NCBI GenBank assembly: GCA_902806595.1
Contig: CADCXC010000044.1
Coordinates: 248,001-312,000 of the forward strand
Source: Pyrenopolyporus hunteri
Lineage: Eukaryota > Ascomycota > Sordariomycetes > Xylariales > Hypoxylaceae
DNA: 64,000 nt
Direction of reading: 5' to 3'
This document shows, one piece after another, positions 38,101-48,974 of the stretch. The translations under genes were made by a program, and so were the position numbers. The notes beneath the pieces are model-generated. The model searched no databases and had not been told where the DNA came from. It saw nothing but the letters and a program-made list of their open reading frames with translations. The first letter of the stretch is position 1; each line of letters begins with the position of its first letter.

Positions 38101-38801
38101 CAGCATCGTAGTTAAATCGACAAGTCTTTTCACCTTAGACGCCCACAACATGAACTCTCAAGTCAAGTCAAGTCAAGCCAAACACCTAAGCTTCAAGGCT
38201 TTCGATTTGACTATATGATATAACGTATCTCTGCACTCACTCATACGTAGCACGGCTCAGTTAGAATACTTATCTCAACATCCCCAACTATCTTATTTTT
38301 TTCATCTTGCTTTTGCTCTCTTCTTTTCTTCCTCCTTTCAATAAGAGGCACACTCCCTTAGATATTCATCTCCTCAACTTAAGCCTAAGTAACTTCCACT
38401 CCTTCAAAATTCCCTCGCTTGGGTATCTGGAACGGGGACGAAAGTAGGTCCCCATATCGGACGAATAAACTAACGAACAAATAGAAAAAAAAGAAAAGGA
38501 AAGAAAAAACCATTTTATCTATATCAATGCTATTTTTCGCAGGGAGCCCGCCGTTCGTTTCTCCTTCTATTCCTCCCTGTGTGGTATCATAAGCGAGCGT
38601 GTGGTTGTCCGGGTATCACGGATCCGACAGGACAAAAAAAAAAGAGCAATGCACCGTTAAACTCCGAGCAATCCCTTTGTTTCCTTCGATATGCCAAAAT
38701 TAAGCAGCGACGCTTATGCGTCGACCCCTGATGCTTCCCGCCCTATGCTATAAGAGTCGTGCGTGCCGTGCATTAGTGTTTTATTATAGGCGCGACTTCG
38801 T
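35181..38801. other. Intergenic region, 3.6 kb, no supported gene
   Basis: Lies between the 3' ends of convergent genes. It holds a GGTGT array (36245-36267), a TAGGTACCTA-type palindrome at 36481-36500 and scattered A-rich tracts. Short frames (35155-35679, 36339-36608) have composition like the surrounding non-coding DNA and no family resemblance. Confidence 0.55.
36245..36267. repeat. GGTGT microsatellite
   Basis: About four to five tandem GGTGT units, preceded by related GGTTT units. Confidence 0.85.
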
Positions 38802-40646
38802 TTACACGGCGTTGCTCACGCCACCCGGGCTAGGACCGCTCGTCGAGCCGGGATCTGGCCTTCCCAACGTACTATCCGGGCTGGGCGTGTATCGTCCAGC
38901 TGCGGGCCCAACATCGGGACCGGGCTCGCTCCAACCGCCGCCCACGCTGCTGACGCCGCTTGAGTATTTCGACGTGAAGCTTTGGTTTCTCATATGCGCT
39001 TGCGGCGGTATGCTCGGTCTCGCCATACTCTTGCTACTGCGGCTGACTCTGTTGACCGTTGTCGCGGCGGCGGCGTCTACGCTGGGATTGACGCTCCGGA
39101 ATAGATCCGGGCGATCGAGATCGAAGGGATCCGAGCGGAATTTGTTGCGCTGGGCCCCGATCGTGGCCATGCTTCCGCTGGACTCGCGGTAGTACAAGCT
39201 GTACGTGCGACTGCTGGCGTTGCTCGCCTGACGGCTAATGCCGCCGTTCATGCTGTACCCGCGGGAGTGCTGGACGCTCTGCACGTAAGTCGTACGACGT
39301 CCGTTTGCCGAAGCCGGCGTAGTCGCGATGGCGTTCGAGTCGGAAAATGGGTTGTCGGCTGCGGGAACTACCGTGGACGTGGCCTTAGTCGTATTGTTGC
39401 CTACAGCGTTCGCGTCCGAAAAGGGATCGGCGGCTTCGGAATTTGACCCTAAACTATCGAGGTTGCCTACGGAAATCGAGCGGCGCCGGTTGCCGTTTAC
39501 ACCTTGTCCACCAGCCCCCGCCATTCCTTGCTCTAGCCGGTTGCTGTCTGTGCCGAGGCCGGGGAAGTCAGGCTGTGAGCCGAGCGAAGCGCCGTTGCCC
39601 CTTTTCAGGGGCCGCGGGGCAGCAAACGACTTGCCAACCACGGTTTCGGCCTCAGATTCGTGACGTAGTCGCCAATCGGAATGCCCATCCTCGGCTAACC
39701 GGCCCCACCAGTCGACTGGTTGATCTTTGGTAGCCGAGGGTACGCCTATGATCCCTCCGGTGTTTGAACCATTCCGACTGTGAGAGGCGTCGGGGGGACC
39801 GAACTGCGAGTTTCCGCGGTCGAGGTTAACGCTTGGGCTCGCGCTGGTGCTGCGGACTACGATGTCACTCACCCGTCCGCGCAATTTTCTGTATTTCGCC
39901 CTGATAATCGCCCCGAACTTTTCATGAAGCGGCGTCGGCCCTAGGGACGTTCGGCTTATCAGGTAGAAGCCTTTCTCCCCGCCACGGAACGCGCCATTTG
40001 GGGACGTGGGTGATAAGACGGTGCCTCTCTGCTTCTGCGTCCTCCTCGTTCGCCAGATCCAGATGATGAAGGCTACGAACGAGATAGCTATAATTCCGCC
40101 GACCACTCCGCCAGCTATGCCGGCCGTCTTCTGCGGAGTCATAACATTACCGGTTACCGATTGCTGCGTGCTCGGCAATCCTGTCCCGCTAGGCTCTGTG
40201 TCAAATGCCGGGGTTGAAGCTGGCGTGTTCCCTACCGTTGGTGCTACGGTGTTCTGAGGAGAGTCAGTCGATGTAGAAGGGGGGTCGCTGACTTGCGTAG
40301 TTAACGTTTGAGCCGGTGCCATGACTAGAGTGGTCGGATCCGCAACCGGCTGTACGGTTTGCTGGGTGTCCGTTGAGGGAAGTATTTCTGTAGGGATCGA
40401 TGAGGGGATATCTGACGGTGCTGGAGTTTCAGCTGTGGCCGCTTGACCGTCGGCCGTGGCCGTGGTCGAAGGTATAGAGGATGATGAAGACGGAGTTGAC
40501 ACTGGGTCGGTAGATGACGATTCTGACGCCGAAGTCGAGCTGGAAGAGGTTGTGGGCGTTGAACTCGACGGAGTCGACACTTCCAGAGCTCTTACTTTCG
40601 GCACCGCTGTGCACTTCTTGCCGTTACGGGTAACAATCGAAGCCAT
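38802..40646 (-). CDS. Ser/Thr-rich single-pass membrane protein, 614 aa
   Basis: One uninterrupted exon. Residues 24-170 are a Ser/Thr/Pro-rich stalk that would be heavily O-glycosylated if outside the cell. A single transmembrane helix follows at about 176-198 (GIAGGVVGGIIAISFVAFII) with a stop-transfer WRTRRTQKQR. The 415-residue remainder should be cytosolic and is Ser/Gly/Asn-rich and disordered. It carries two matching blocks, ADPFSDANAV and DNPFSDSNAI, the second with an NPF tripeptide of the sort bound by EH domains in endocytosis. The layout resembles fungal wall-stress sensors and Mid2-like proteins, but there is no cysteine-rich WSC domain and no N-terminal signal peptide (MASIVTRNGKKCTAVPKV). 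Function is unknown. The ATG at 40646 is the first in frame; an upstream exon supplying a signal peptide cannot be excluded. Confidence 0.8.
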   Translation of the reverse strand: MASIVTRNGKKCTAVPKVRALEVSTPSSSTPTTSSSSTSASESSSTDPVSTPSSSSSIPSTTATADGQAATAETPAPSDIPSSIPTEILPSTDTQQTVQPVADPTTLVMAPAQTLTTQVSDPPSTSTDSPQNTVAPTVGNTPASTPAFDTEPSGTGLPSTQQSVTGNVMTPQKTAGIAGGVVGGIIAISFVAFIIWIWRTRRTQKQRGTVLSPTSPNGAFRGGEKGFYLISRTSLGPTPLHEKFGAIIRAKYRKLRGRVSDIVVRSTSASPSVNLDRGNSQFGPPDASHSRNGSNTGGIIGVPSATKDQPVDWWGRLAEDGHSDWRLRHESEAETVVGKSFAAPRPLKRGNGASLGSQPDFPGLGTDSNRLEQGMAGAGGQGVNGNRRRSISVGNLDSLGSNSEAADPFSDANAVGNNTTKATSTVVPAADNPFSDSNAIATTPASANGRRTTYVQSVQHSRGYSMNGGISRQASNASSRTYSLYYRESSGSMATIGAQRNKFRSDPFDLDRPDLFRSVNPSVDAAAATTVNRVSRSSKSMARPSIPPQAHMRNQSFTSKYSSGVSSVGGGWSEPGPDVGPAAGRYTPSPDSTLGRPDPGSTSGPSPGGVSNAV

Positions 40647-42942
40647 TGTCGCGGATTATAAAGAGGCGAAACCAGTCGCGAAGGTAAATAAAACCGAGTA
40701 AGGGAAAGGAAGAAGAGAAGATATTACGGCCGCTTTGGGCAAAGTGAGGTAAGGGTAAAGGAAGCTAGCTGTACGAAAGAGAAGAGAAAAAAAGGAGGCG
40801 GCCGTAGTGGCCGTGTCACTACGATAAGATCATCCACCCACGATTTGCGAAGAATACGGTAAGATTCTTGTTTTCCCTTGCGCAAACCGAGGGAAAACGC
40901 GACTCAACGCTCTACGAGATAGCGAGGGGATCAAAACGAAGCTCGAAGTTCGGAAGAGAGAATGCTCACGTTCGACGGAGAAGAGTGAACGAGAACGAGG
41001 CAAGGTAGAGAAGACGAGACAGAGCGAAGAGATACTTGCGGCCAGCGGGTATCATTCGCATCATGGCGAATCTAAGCAACGTCGCAGGGAGACCCCCGGG
41101 GGATATTCGTTCTGAGATATCACTTCGTGGGCCCGCACTACGCTACTACCATAGTGCATGGTAACGGACGTGCGAACCCATTAGCTGGCGTAGTAAGTTG
41201 TCTTGACCCTGTATGGTGTGTTTGACAGTCAGGGTGTAGAGGGACAGGATTGGCTGACGGAGGTGTGGTGAGAAACAAAAAGGCGGCGGAAGTGGGTTGG
41301 GACGGTTAGACGAAGGTGGAACAAGGGAGGGGGTGGGAAGGTTAAGACCCGCTAGCAGGCCGCTACGTAGGTAGTACGGTACTAACAGGTAGGTACCTAG
41401 ATAGGTACCTGGATATGCAGCAGAGCAACCGCTAAGAGGCCCCCAATTACTCCCCTTTGAGAGGGAGCTCGGTAGCCTCAGGATTCCCTCTCGTGGATGT
41501 GGGGTAAAACACCCTGACCCCTGACTTCTGACACACCTGAAGCACAGGTCGCCCCCCTTTCAGCCGCATAAGACGCCACACCATACCGGGATTGCCTTAG
41601 CAGGATATTAGCAAAAATGCTTCCTTTTGTGTTTTGTCCAAGATGCGAGTATTTACTATTTAATGTAGAACTTACCCGCATTGGCATACATTTTCCCCCG
41701 AGTCCTGCTCTCTTATATTTCTTCGGCTAGGGACGATGCCTTTTCTCGAGAGCACCCGGTATGCATGTCATCCGTTCATGGCGACATTCATTAAGGTCGG
41801 GGGCCCGGTGGCTTGGCGCGGGTTCAAGCAATAAACGGTGTAGGGGCCCTTGACGACGCGGGTGTCTGTGTGTAAGAGAGTCGTTACCAGAATCAATTAC
41901 CCGTGCCTCTCTTTGCCTCTCATCTGCCACCTCTGCCCCCTCTACCACCTATTGAGAAGCACGCTAGAAGGAAAAAGAAGTCGTTCCACAGCTTCGAGTT
42001 TCAGGATCACACATATGACATACCTACCTACGTAGTCGATATGTGGTAATACCTAGTTGGACCCCGACTAGACTCCAACGTGTTCCGATCGGGGTGCCCT
42101 CCCGAGCTACCGAAGGGGGATTTATGCTACGGTATACGTACGATATAGGGTGCCGCGTAGCGAGCAATGGTAGCATCCCGTATTCCGTGCATGCAATCCA
42201 CCAGGCCTATCCGATCTACCGAACATCAAACTTGAAGGATCGATGTTGGCAAATTGAGGTTATATAGGTTATATATGACCGCGAGGCCTCGAAGGGTAAC
42301 GCCCTTTATCGTCTTATTATTCAAGATGGCCGTGGGGGACCGATTCCCCTTGATTCCCCATCAACTCTTCGTATTCGAAGTAGCAACTCATATCGGCTTA
42401 GGTAGGTATACATACCTGGGTGGTAGTAATGGGTAAAGATATGAACAAATCAAGATGAATGTCGGTTCCCAGGTATAGAAAAAGCCAGTTGATCCCGAAG
42501 CTTTAACGCCGAAATGTTCCACTAATAAATATGTAGATGCAGACTGTGGGCAGTTCGGCAGTCGGGGGAGACAGCGTCACTCGGCAAGCAGAGAGATACA
42601 TACATGTAGGTACCACATGGCTTAGGACCTATGTAGGTACCTTACATATATGTACCACTTGTACGGCGCCAATTGAATATCACAATCCGTTTACCTAAGA
42701 TAAATTGATTAGAACTCTGCGCATACATCAATATATGCCAGGTAATATAGTATATACGTCCTCAATACAACGCTGTAGAGCTGCATAGCAGCTATAGGCC
42801 AGGTACCTGGGCGGTACATTAATATGTACCTAATAAATCGGTACGCTCGTGCACAGACCACCTGCGCTTGCATCCACACACGTACATACACGCGCACCAT
42901 CACATATTTAGCTACGTACATATGTATATAGGTATATACATA
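40647..42942. other. Intergenic region upstream of the Ser/Thr-rich membrane protein
   Basis: No supported gene. GA-rich sequence at 40690-41040 is likely the 5' region of the minus-strand gene. TAGGTACCTA-type palindromes lie at 41386-41412 and near 42606-42655. Confidence 0.55.
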
Positions 42943-42971
42943 CAGTGAGCTGCAAAAAGAAACGTCAAATA
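42943..42971 (+). repeat. Left terminal inverted repeat of the MITE
   Basis: 29 bp beginning CAGTGAGCTGC; differs from the right copy at positions 6, 7 and 9. Confidence 0.95.
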
Positions 42972-43402
42972 GGATTTTCCACACCTATTTACACCTAAAT
43001 CTTACCAACTTCAAACAATTGTTACGCACGATATTTATATATAAATAATATATAAATTCTTAATATATTATAAATAATTGAGAAAATATTACTTTAGTTT
43101 TTTTATTTTATTTTTTTCAATTGATGTAGTTATTTTATTTATATTTAAAGAAAAAAATGGCAAAAAAAGCACTTAATTGTTAAGGAAATAACCTTTTTTA
43201 CATACAAAACACCACTATCTTCAAAATGTAACCACTTTACCGCATTTTCCTGCCACGTATAAAATTATAAAAAAAAATGTAAAAAAGCTAAAGTAATATT
43301 TTACCATTTATTTATAAATTGGTAAATTTCTATATATTGTTTATATATAAATATTATATGTTGTAAGTGTTTAAACATGATGAGTTTAGGTTATAACAGA
43401 CG

Positions 43403-43431
43403 TATTTGACGTTTCTTTTTGCGGGCCACTG
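43403..43431 (-). repeat. Right terminal inverted repeat of the MITE
   Basis: 29 bp; its reverse complement begins CAGTGGCCCGC. Followed directly by the TA duplication. Confidence 0.95.
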
Positions 43432-44106
43432 TACAAGGGAAAGACTGGAAAAGGGCAGGAAAGGAAATGGAGCGTTGAGCAAGAAGGTCCCGCCCTAGTT
43501 ACCTTAAACCTATTACACTAAAGTCCATCTCCCGCTTCTAATCTCGACTAAATCCTCAACTAATCTCAACTAATCTCGACAGGGTTTTCCCATCATGTCT
43601 TTCCGGTCTCTAGTACACTAAAAGTGTTACGAGCGACCACAACGGCCCCCCTTCTTCTCAATTCCTCTTTTGGGAAGACGAAACTTTGTTAGATCAGTAC
43701 CGTCGATATACACTGTTCCTACACTGTCCATACATAGCGAACAACTCGCTGAACGAACGCGATTAAAAGTCGTCTGCATTAGTTTTGGGGCCTATGACAT
43801 CCAGCGTGTCTAGCGTATCCGGCGTATCTGGCGTGTCTGGCGTGTCTGGCGTGTCCTATACCACGTCCCGTCCCTTGATTAACCGGCTGAGCCACCGCCT
43901 TCGTGGGAGGCCGTTCAGCTGTGTGACCCCGCTACGGGCCTCTTTGCGAGGCACTACCATCTACCTAGCAGGCGGACGAGACTCCCCTTGGAGGTGTACT
44001 ACTTAACTTACTATACCTCATACTATACTTCGTACTATACTTATCGGTACATACGTATTTACTTGACCGCGCGTGTCTCTTTCAAGAATCACTTACTCGC
44101 TCCATA
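43432..44106. other. Intergenic region upstream of the 596-aa gene
   Basis: Contains a 9-bp tandem array (43802-43857) and probably the promoter of the gene at 44107. No supported gene. Confidence 0.5.
43802..43857. repeat. 9-bp tandem repeat, unit GCGTGTCTG
   Basis: About six imperfect copies, the later three nearly identical. Confidence 0.88.
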
Positions 44107-46210
44107 ATGTTGGGTACAATAGTCAGCTTCGGTAAGTCGACCTTTACCGTCTTTTTCATTCCCTCGTTTACCCCGGTAGGTACCGTAAGGTACTTCATAG
44201 ACCTACCCAAGATGCCGTGTACATACACACATACGCAACATGTCTTTCATTCTCATGGTTCAGCTTATGAACCAGGACGTTGTACAAACATAATTTCGAT
44301 AGCCAACCAGTGAAGGCCGAAAGTGAGAAGGAAAAAAGAAAAGCAAGAAAAAGAAAGGGGGGACTTTTTTTTAAAAAAATCTACCCGTTATAATCTCATC
44401 TTATCATCATCATCATCATCGGGCCTCATCTCATATATTATTAGTGGCCACCACGCACGAGGTCGGACCCCCGCCTAAGAACGTTCCGCCTGCTACTCCC
44501 GTCCGATTACCACAATACAGTCCTCGGCTGTTGGGTCCACCTGAGGAGAAAATCCACCCGTCTGTTGTCCGTTTCCTGCAACGGCTTCAACGTCCTAACG
44601 AGCTCAATGACTCTCACTTTGCCGCGCTCGGCGTCCAGGTACATGCTGACGCCACCCCCGAGGAGATCGTCCCGGACCCCATCTACTTACCCGAGTCTTC
44701 CGGATGGGACGGTATCAGCTTAGATGAGGCTCGGCGCCGAGATCCTACTTTCCGCCGGCCCCTTTCCTGCGGAAGGATCTCCCCCGAGGCCCGCGTCTAC
44801 ATAGACCGCCGCACTGAGCTGTCTGTCCCAAACCAGACCGCCTTTCGGACCATCCGGCGTATTAAGCCCGAACCAGGCACCCAGGCGGCACGGCTCGGGA
44901 ACTGTTACGAGTTCTTCAGACAGATGGAGCTCCTCGCGCAATTCTGGGACGACACTTCATTGCCGCCGCTCTCTACCGAGGACCAGGAGAAGTCCCCACC
45001 CGAGGCGTCCGCCACCGGCGAGACCACCGAGCCTAGCGCCGAACCCCAAGAGGGTTCGGAAGCTAAACCCAAGGGGCCCCACCGGATCACCTACCGCCTC
45101 AATAGCGGCTGCAACATGCCGCCCGAATTCCGCCACAACCTCATCTCGGCCTTCGTCAAGCTCGTAGCCTACGATTTCGGATGCAACGTCGTCCCTCCCA
45201 GAGTCGAACCGCGTCTGCAGCTGCTCTCGCCCCCGTGCAACGAGAAGCCCAAATCGAAGGCGCGGCCTAGGTCTCAAGTAGCGTCCTACTTCCCGTCCGG
45301 CTGCGTGTTCCTGTGCCAGTCGCCGATGACCCGCGAGGCCGCGCGCGCGGGCCTCGTCGAGGGTCCAATCGCCGCCGTCTCGGCGCGCAACACGACCAAC
45401 TTCGCCACGTCCGCAGAGGCCAACCTCGACTTCGGCCGCGAGCTCGTCGCCGCGCTGATCACGGCGCAGCTGCGCGCGCGCGAGGGCCAGCCCGAGCGCC
45501 GCTTCGGCGAGGGCAAGTGGTGGGCGACGCAGAAGCGCTGGGGCGGGGGCGAGGGCGGGCCCATCGGCCGCGAAATCGACGGCGACGCCATCGTCGGCGA
45601 TAAAGATGCCGCTAGCCCATCGTCCGCGGAGAATCCCGAGGGAGGAGCCGCCCCGAACCCCGCGACGAGCTCGTCCGAGACCCCCGGAACGTCGACCCGG
45701 GACCTGCTGCAAGGAGGCCGGGCCCGCGGCAGGGCGCTCCCGATCCCGATGCGCGGCCAGCCTGTTAGCAAGAAGCCCCGCAAGAACCTGAGCATCTACG
45801 ACAGCTACCGCATGGTGCGCCTGCCGTCATCGAACTGGGACAAGAAGACGAAGTACTCGGCCATCGGCCGCATCAAAGGCGCCGACTTCGACGACGTGTT
45901 TGTCCTGAGCAGCTTATTCCACCACCTTAGCGTACTGCGCGTCCGCGTGCCGACCCGCTTGCTCGATGTGTTCGCCGGCCTACCGGAGGAGGAGGGTGTG
46001 GAGGATAAGGAGAAGGGAGAAGCGAAAGCGGCGAGGCCCTGGGGTAAGCTGGAGGTCTGGCGCAGTAGGTGGTACGATCTGTTTATTGTCGAGGATCGCC
46101 TCGAGGCCATGCGCCTTATGTGGGGGATGATGGCGTGGGTCATGCGCACGGAGGGCGATGGGCATGCGGGGAAGGATGCCGCTGGTGACGTGCCGATGAA
46201 GAACGCTTGA
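44107..46210 (+). CDS. Conserved-looking protein of unknown function, 596 aa
   Basis: The main frame runs from 44445 to the stop at 46210 with strong coding character, but its first in-frame Met lies about 165 codons in, while the earlier part is clearly coding. A small first exon at 44107-44131 (MLGTIVSF, donor GTAAGT) joined to an acceptor TATTAG at 44444 keeps frame and supplies an ATG; this 313-nt intron is my inference. The protein is mostly soluble, without signal or membrane segments. Ordered parts include NCYEFFRQMELLAQFWDD, RHNLISAFVKLVAYDFGC and a C-terminal block FDDVFVLSSLFHHLSVLRV. Between them are Pro/Glu-rich linkers and a very GC-rich stretch around 45300-45760. I recognise no domain and propose no function. 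Confidence 0.78.
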
Positions 46211-47470
46211 TCGCGGCCTGGTCTGTTCTGCTACTGCTGTGGGTTGCTTGGTCGGCGGGTACCTGGGTGTCGGTCGGTTGGCTAGATCGTTCGTCCGTCT
46301 GGTGGATTAACGGCTTGGATAGACGGATCGGAGTGGAAGCCCTGGGGGCTGTCGTGAAACTAATCAAGTTGAGTCCTGGGTTTTAGAAGGCGGTGGTGAT
46401 GGTGAGCGTGGCGGTGACGGCTCGTTGGATCTAGACCGTCTGTTTACCTGGGCACCTACTTATCTAACCTACCTACCTAGGTACATCGCATAGTAGTGGC
46501 CGCCGTGGTTCTGGCTTGGGTCCGTCGACTTGGTTGACTTGGCTAGCGGCCACCCCGAAAATCTTATCTGATAGACATGAATGGAATGAAGTATATGGCG
46601 AGTTTTACGACGGCTTGCCTTGTCTCGTTTGGTTTTTGGCTTTGGCCCCGGTGCTATGATGTGATGCCCATTCCATCTTTCCCCCTATTCTTAGACGGTA
46701 GGTACCAATCCGGTCTATTGTGTTAGGCGGTAACAGTAGTGACAACTACTAGTGACAGCTGGTAAAGATGTAGATGTAATGATATTACCCATCGTGAAGC
46801 GACGTACCTCTCCTCGTCCTGGAGGCCACGGGTTACCACTAAGTTAAGAGAAACATGGACGAGGACACAACATATTAACGACGCATACATAGGTAGGCAA
46901 GTATATTAGATAGGAGGTTGGTACATATGTAGACATTTCTCACGCCTTATACTCACTACGATACCCACGCATACGCGCCTATCCTATCGAGCATACTTCA
47001 CATACAGATATAAGATACAGTAAACAAGGTAAGCAAGCACGTACCCAAAGCAAGCCACATAGCTTCCGAATAGCTTAAGATGATGTATCTAGGCGGGTAC
47101 CTACCCAAGGTAAGAAGTAAGCAAACGGTAGGTGGCCCGGACACATTACCCACTCATCTCATCCCCTTCCCGACGCGACACAAACGCCTCAGCCCAAGAC
47201 TTCCCTCCTGAGCCCCACTCCCACCTTAAAAGGGAAAGGGGAATGGGGAGCAAGGAAAATAGGTACGGAGGAAAAGGAAAGCAGCTCGTCTTCCTATCTT
47301 GATGGAGTATGAGCATAGTCGTGTAGATACCTGCCTGCCTACCTACCTATCTAACAAACTACTACCTAACTCCTTTCGCATTAACCTTCGGCGGGCTACC
47401 ATTGGCTCGGATACGATGGAGTTATCTTTTCTCTTCCCTTTCCGCGGGGCCAAGACGCGGTAGGACTCTC

Positions 47471-47550
47471 GGGAGAAGGGGGGAAGAGAAACAAAAGGAA
47501 GAAAGAGAAAAAGGGGGAGGGGGAAAGGAGAGGGGAAAGAAGGGGGGAGG
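47471..47550 (+). repeat. Homopurine tract, 80 nt
   Basis: All A or G on plus except one C at 47492; mixed poly-G and poly-A runs. Confidence 0.92.
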
Positions 47551-48943
47551 TTGGTGGAAGGTCAAGCTGTTAAGCGGGGAAGGGGTTTCGGTGTATAGTA
47601 GGTACAGTAAGTAAGTAAGGAGGTAGATAGGTGGATAGGTAAACAGAGGATGTGATTCGGTCTGGCCTGAGGGATATGCCGGGTAGGTATGTAGGTACCT
47701 GTGCTGGCAAACAGGTATGTTAAAGCGTCCAGGCTTCAAGAATCGGGGTGATATTGTGCGAGGGCGGTATAGCCAGTCCTCTTATACGTACCTACCTAGG
47801 TGCTTACCTGATATTAACGTAAGGTATTATAACGGGGCGTTGGGAATCCTTCAATGAGGATCTTGTCAAGAGAATCTCCAGCCGATGGTCAGTGGTAGAA
47901 TAAGTGCTCCTAGGTAGGCCGGTAGTTGGGTAGTAGTTAGCCATACGTAGGACTACCCACACGTAAATACCTACCTGCCTACCTTTCGGTGAGACCCAGT
48001 TCCCTCTTACTCCCTACCATACTACCTAACCTATCTACCCGTTCAGTTCCTCGAGTAAGCACCCTCTTCCTCATTGGTTATATATGCACGTACCCATATA
48101 ACGCACCCCTGACACTTCACCGAAATAACGAACCTCCCGAAGCGCGGAAACGAGATAGGGGTTGGTCGTAGGCGGGTTGATGAGGAGGTAGATTAGCAAG
48201 ATGTGGCCAGCTAGACGAGAATCAACAATACCCATCTTGAGAAACTAGGTTGTACCAATATAATGCCAGTATATAGTAGAATACGACATAATCGTTTCCG
48301 TTACTGGTATTCCTCCCCACGATAGGTCGCCGACATCTATGAAACAGCCGCTCTAAGGTGGCTAAGCGTCTATACGCAGGTATGTATAGGCAGGTATATA
48401 TGCAAACACGCGCCTAGCTCAGCAGAGAGCGAAACTCGCAAATCACGTAGCCCCTAAGCCGAGCCTGACGCCGGTATACCAACTAGCCGGCTTACCTACA
48501 TACGTAGGTATTTGCCGCAACCGCCCCGGGGGACTTTTCGCCTTATCGAATGGGTGGATATGGGGCCGGGGAGCAAGCAGAAGCGCGGCGAATCGGGTTA
48601 GGAAAAGCTGTTTAAGATTCTTTGATCAGCGAAGCCGGACACCTATCACGTCGACTGGGCCTGGTCCAGCCTTAGCGATGATGGAGGACCCGGAGGCTAC
48701 GCAGCATCAAACCCGCACCAACGTATGATTTTGGACGAGCTGGGTGTGAAGTACCCTGTCTCGCCTTGCGATATCATTGATCCAAATGCGAATGGCACCG
48801 TAGGGAGTGCGTTTATATATATAGCATCAAATCATGTACATAATGCGGAGGCTTACAGCGAGCGTCGGCTATTCATGCGCGTGTCTTTGGTGGCAATGCT
48901 GTCTCCTTTCGAGTAGTGACCCGTCAGGAGCCTTGGTATGGCT

Positions 48944-48974
48944 TCCTACCTGGGTAGGTAGGTACCTAGGTAGC
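48944..48974. repeat. TAGGTACCTA-type palindrome cluster
   Basis: Representative copy of the intergenic motif: TACCTGGGTAGGTAGG followed by TACCTAGGTAG, largely self-complementary. Confidence 0.8.

Larger units (their letters stand above)
42943..43431. mobile_element. Foldback MITE, Tc1/mariner-type, 489 bp
   Basis: The ends are inverted copies: left 42943-42971 and right 43403-43431 agree at 26 of 29 positions, start CAGTG and share GCAAAAAGAAACGTCAAATA. Each end is flanked by TA (42941-42942 and 43432-43433), the target duplication of Tc1/mariner elements. Inner arms also pair, for example 43083-43097 is the exact reverse complement of 43288-43302, so nearly the whole element can fold into an imperfect hairpin. 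It is AT-rich and has no transposase frame, so it is non-autonomous. Unlike the block at 30511-31800 it retains non-CpG cytosines, suggesting it has not been heavily mutated. Confidence 0.93.

Noticed and set aside
44957..45712. 251-aa frame antisense to the 596-aa gene
   Set aside because: GC-rich shadow with Arg/Leu/Gly composition.
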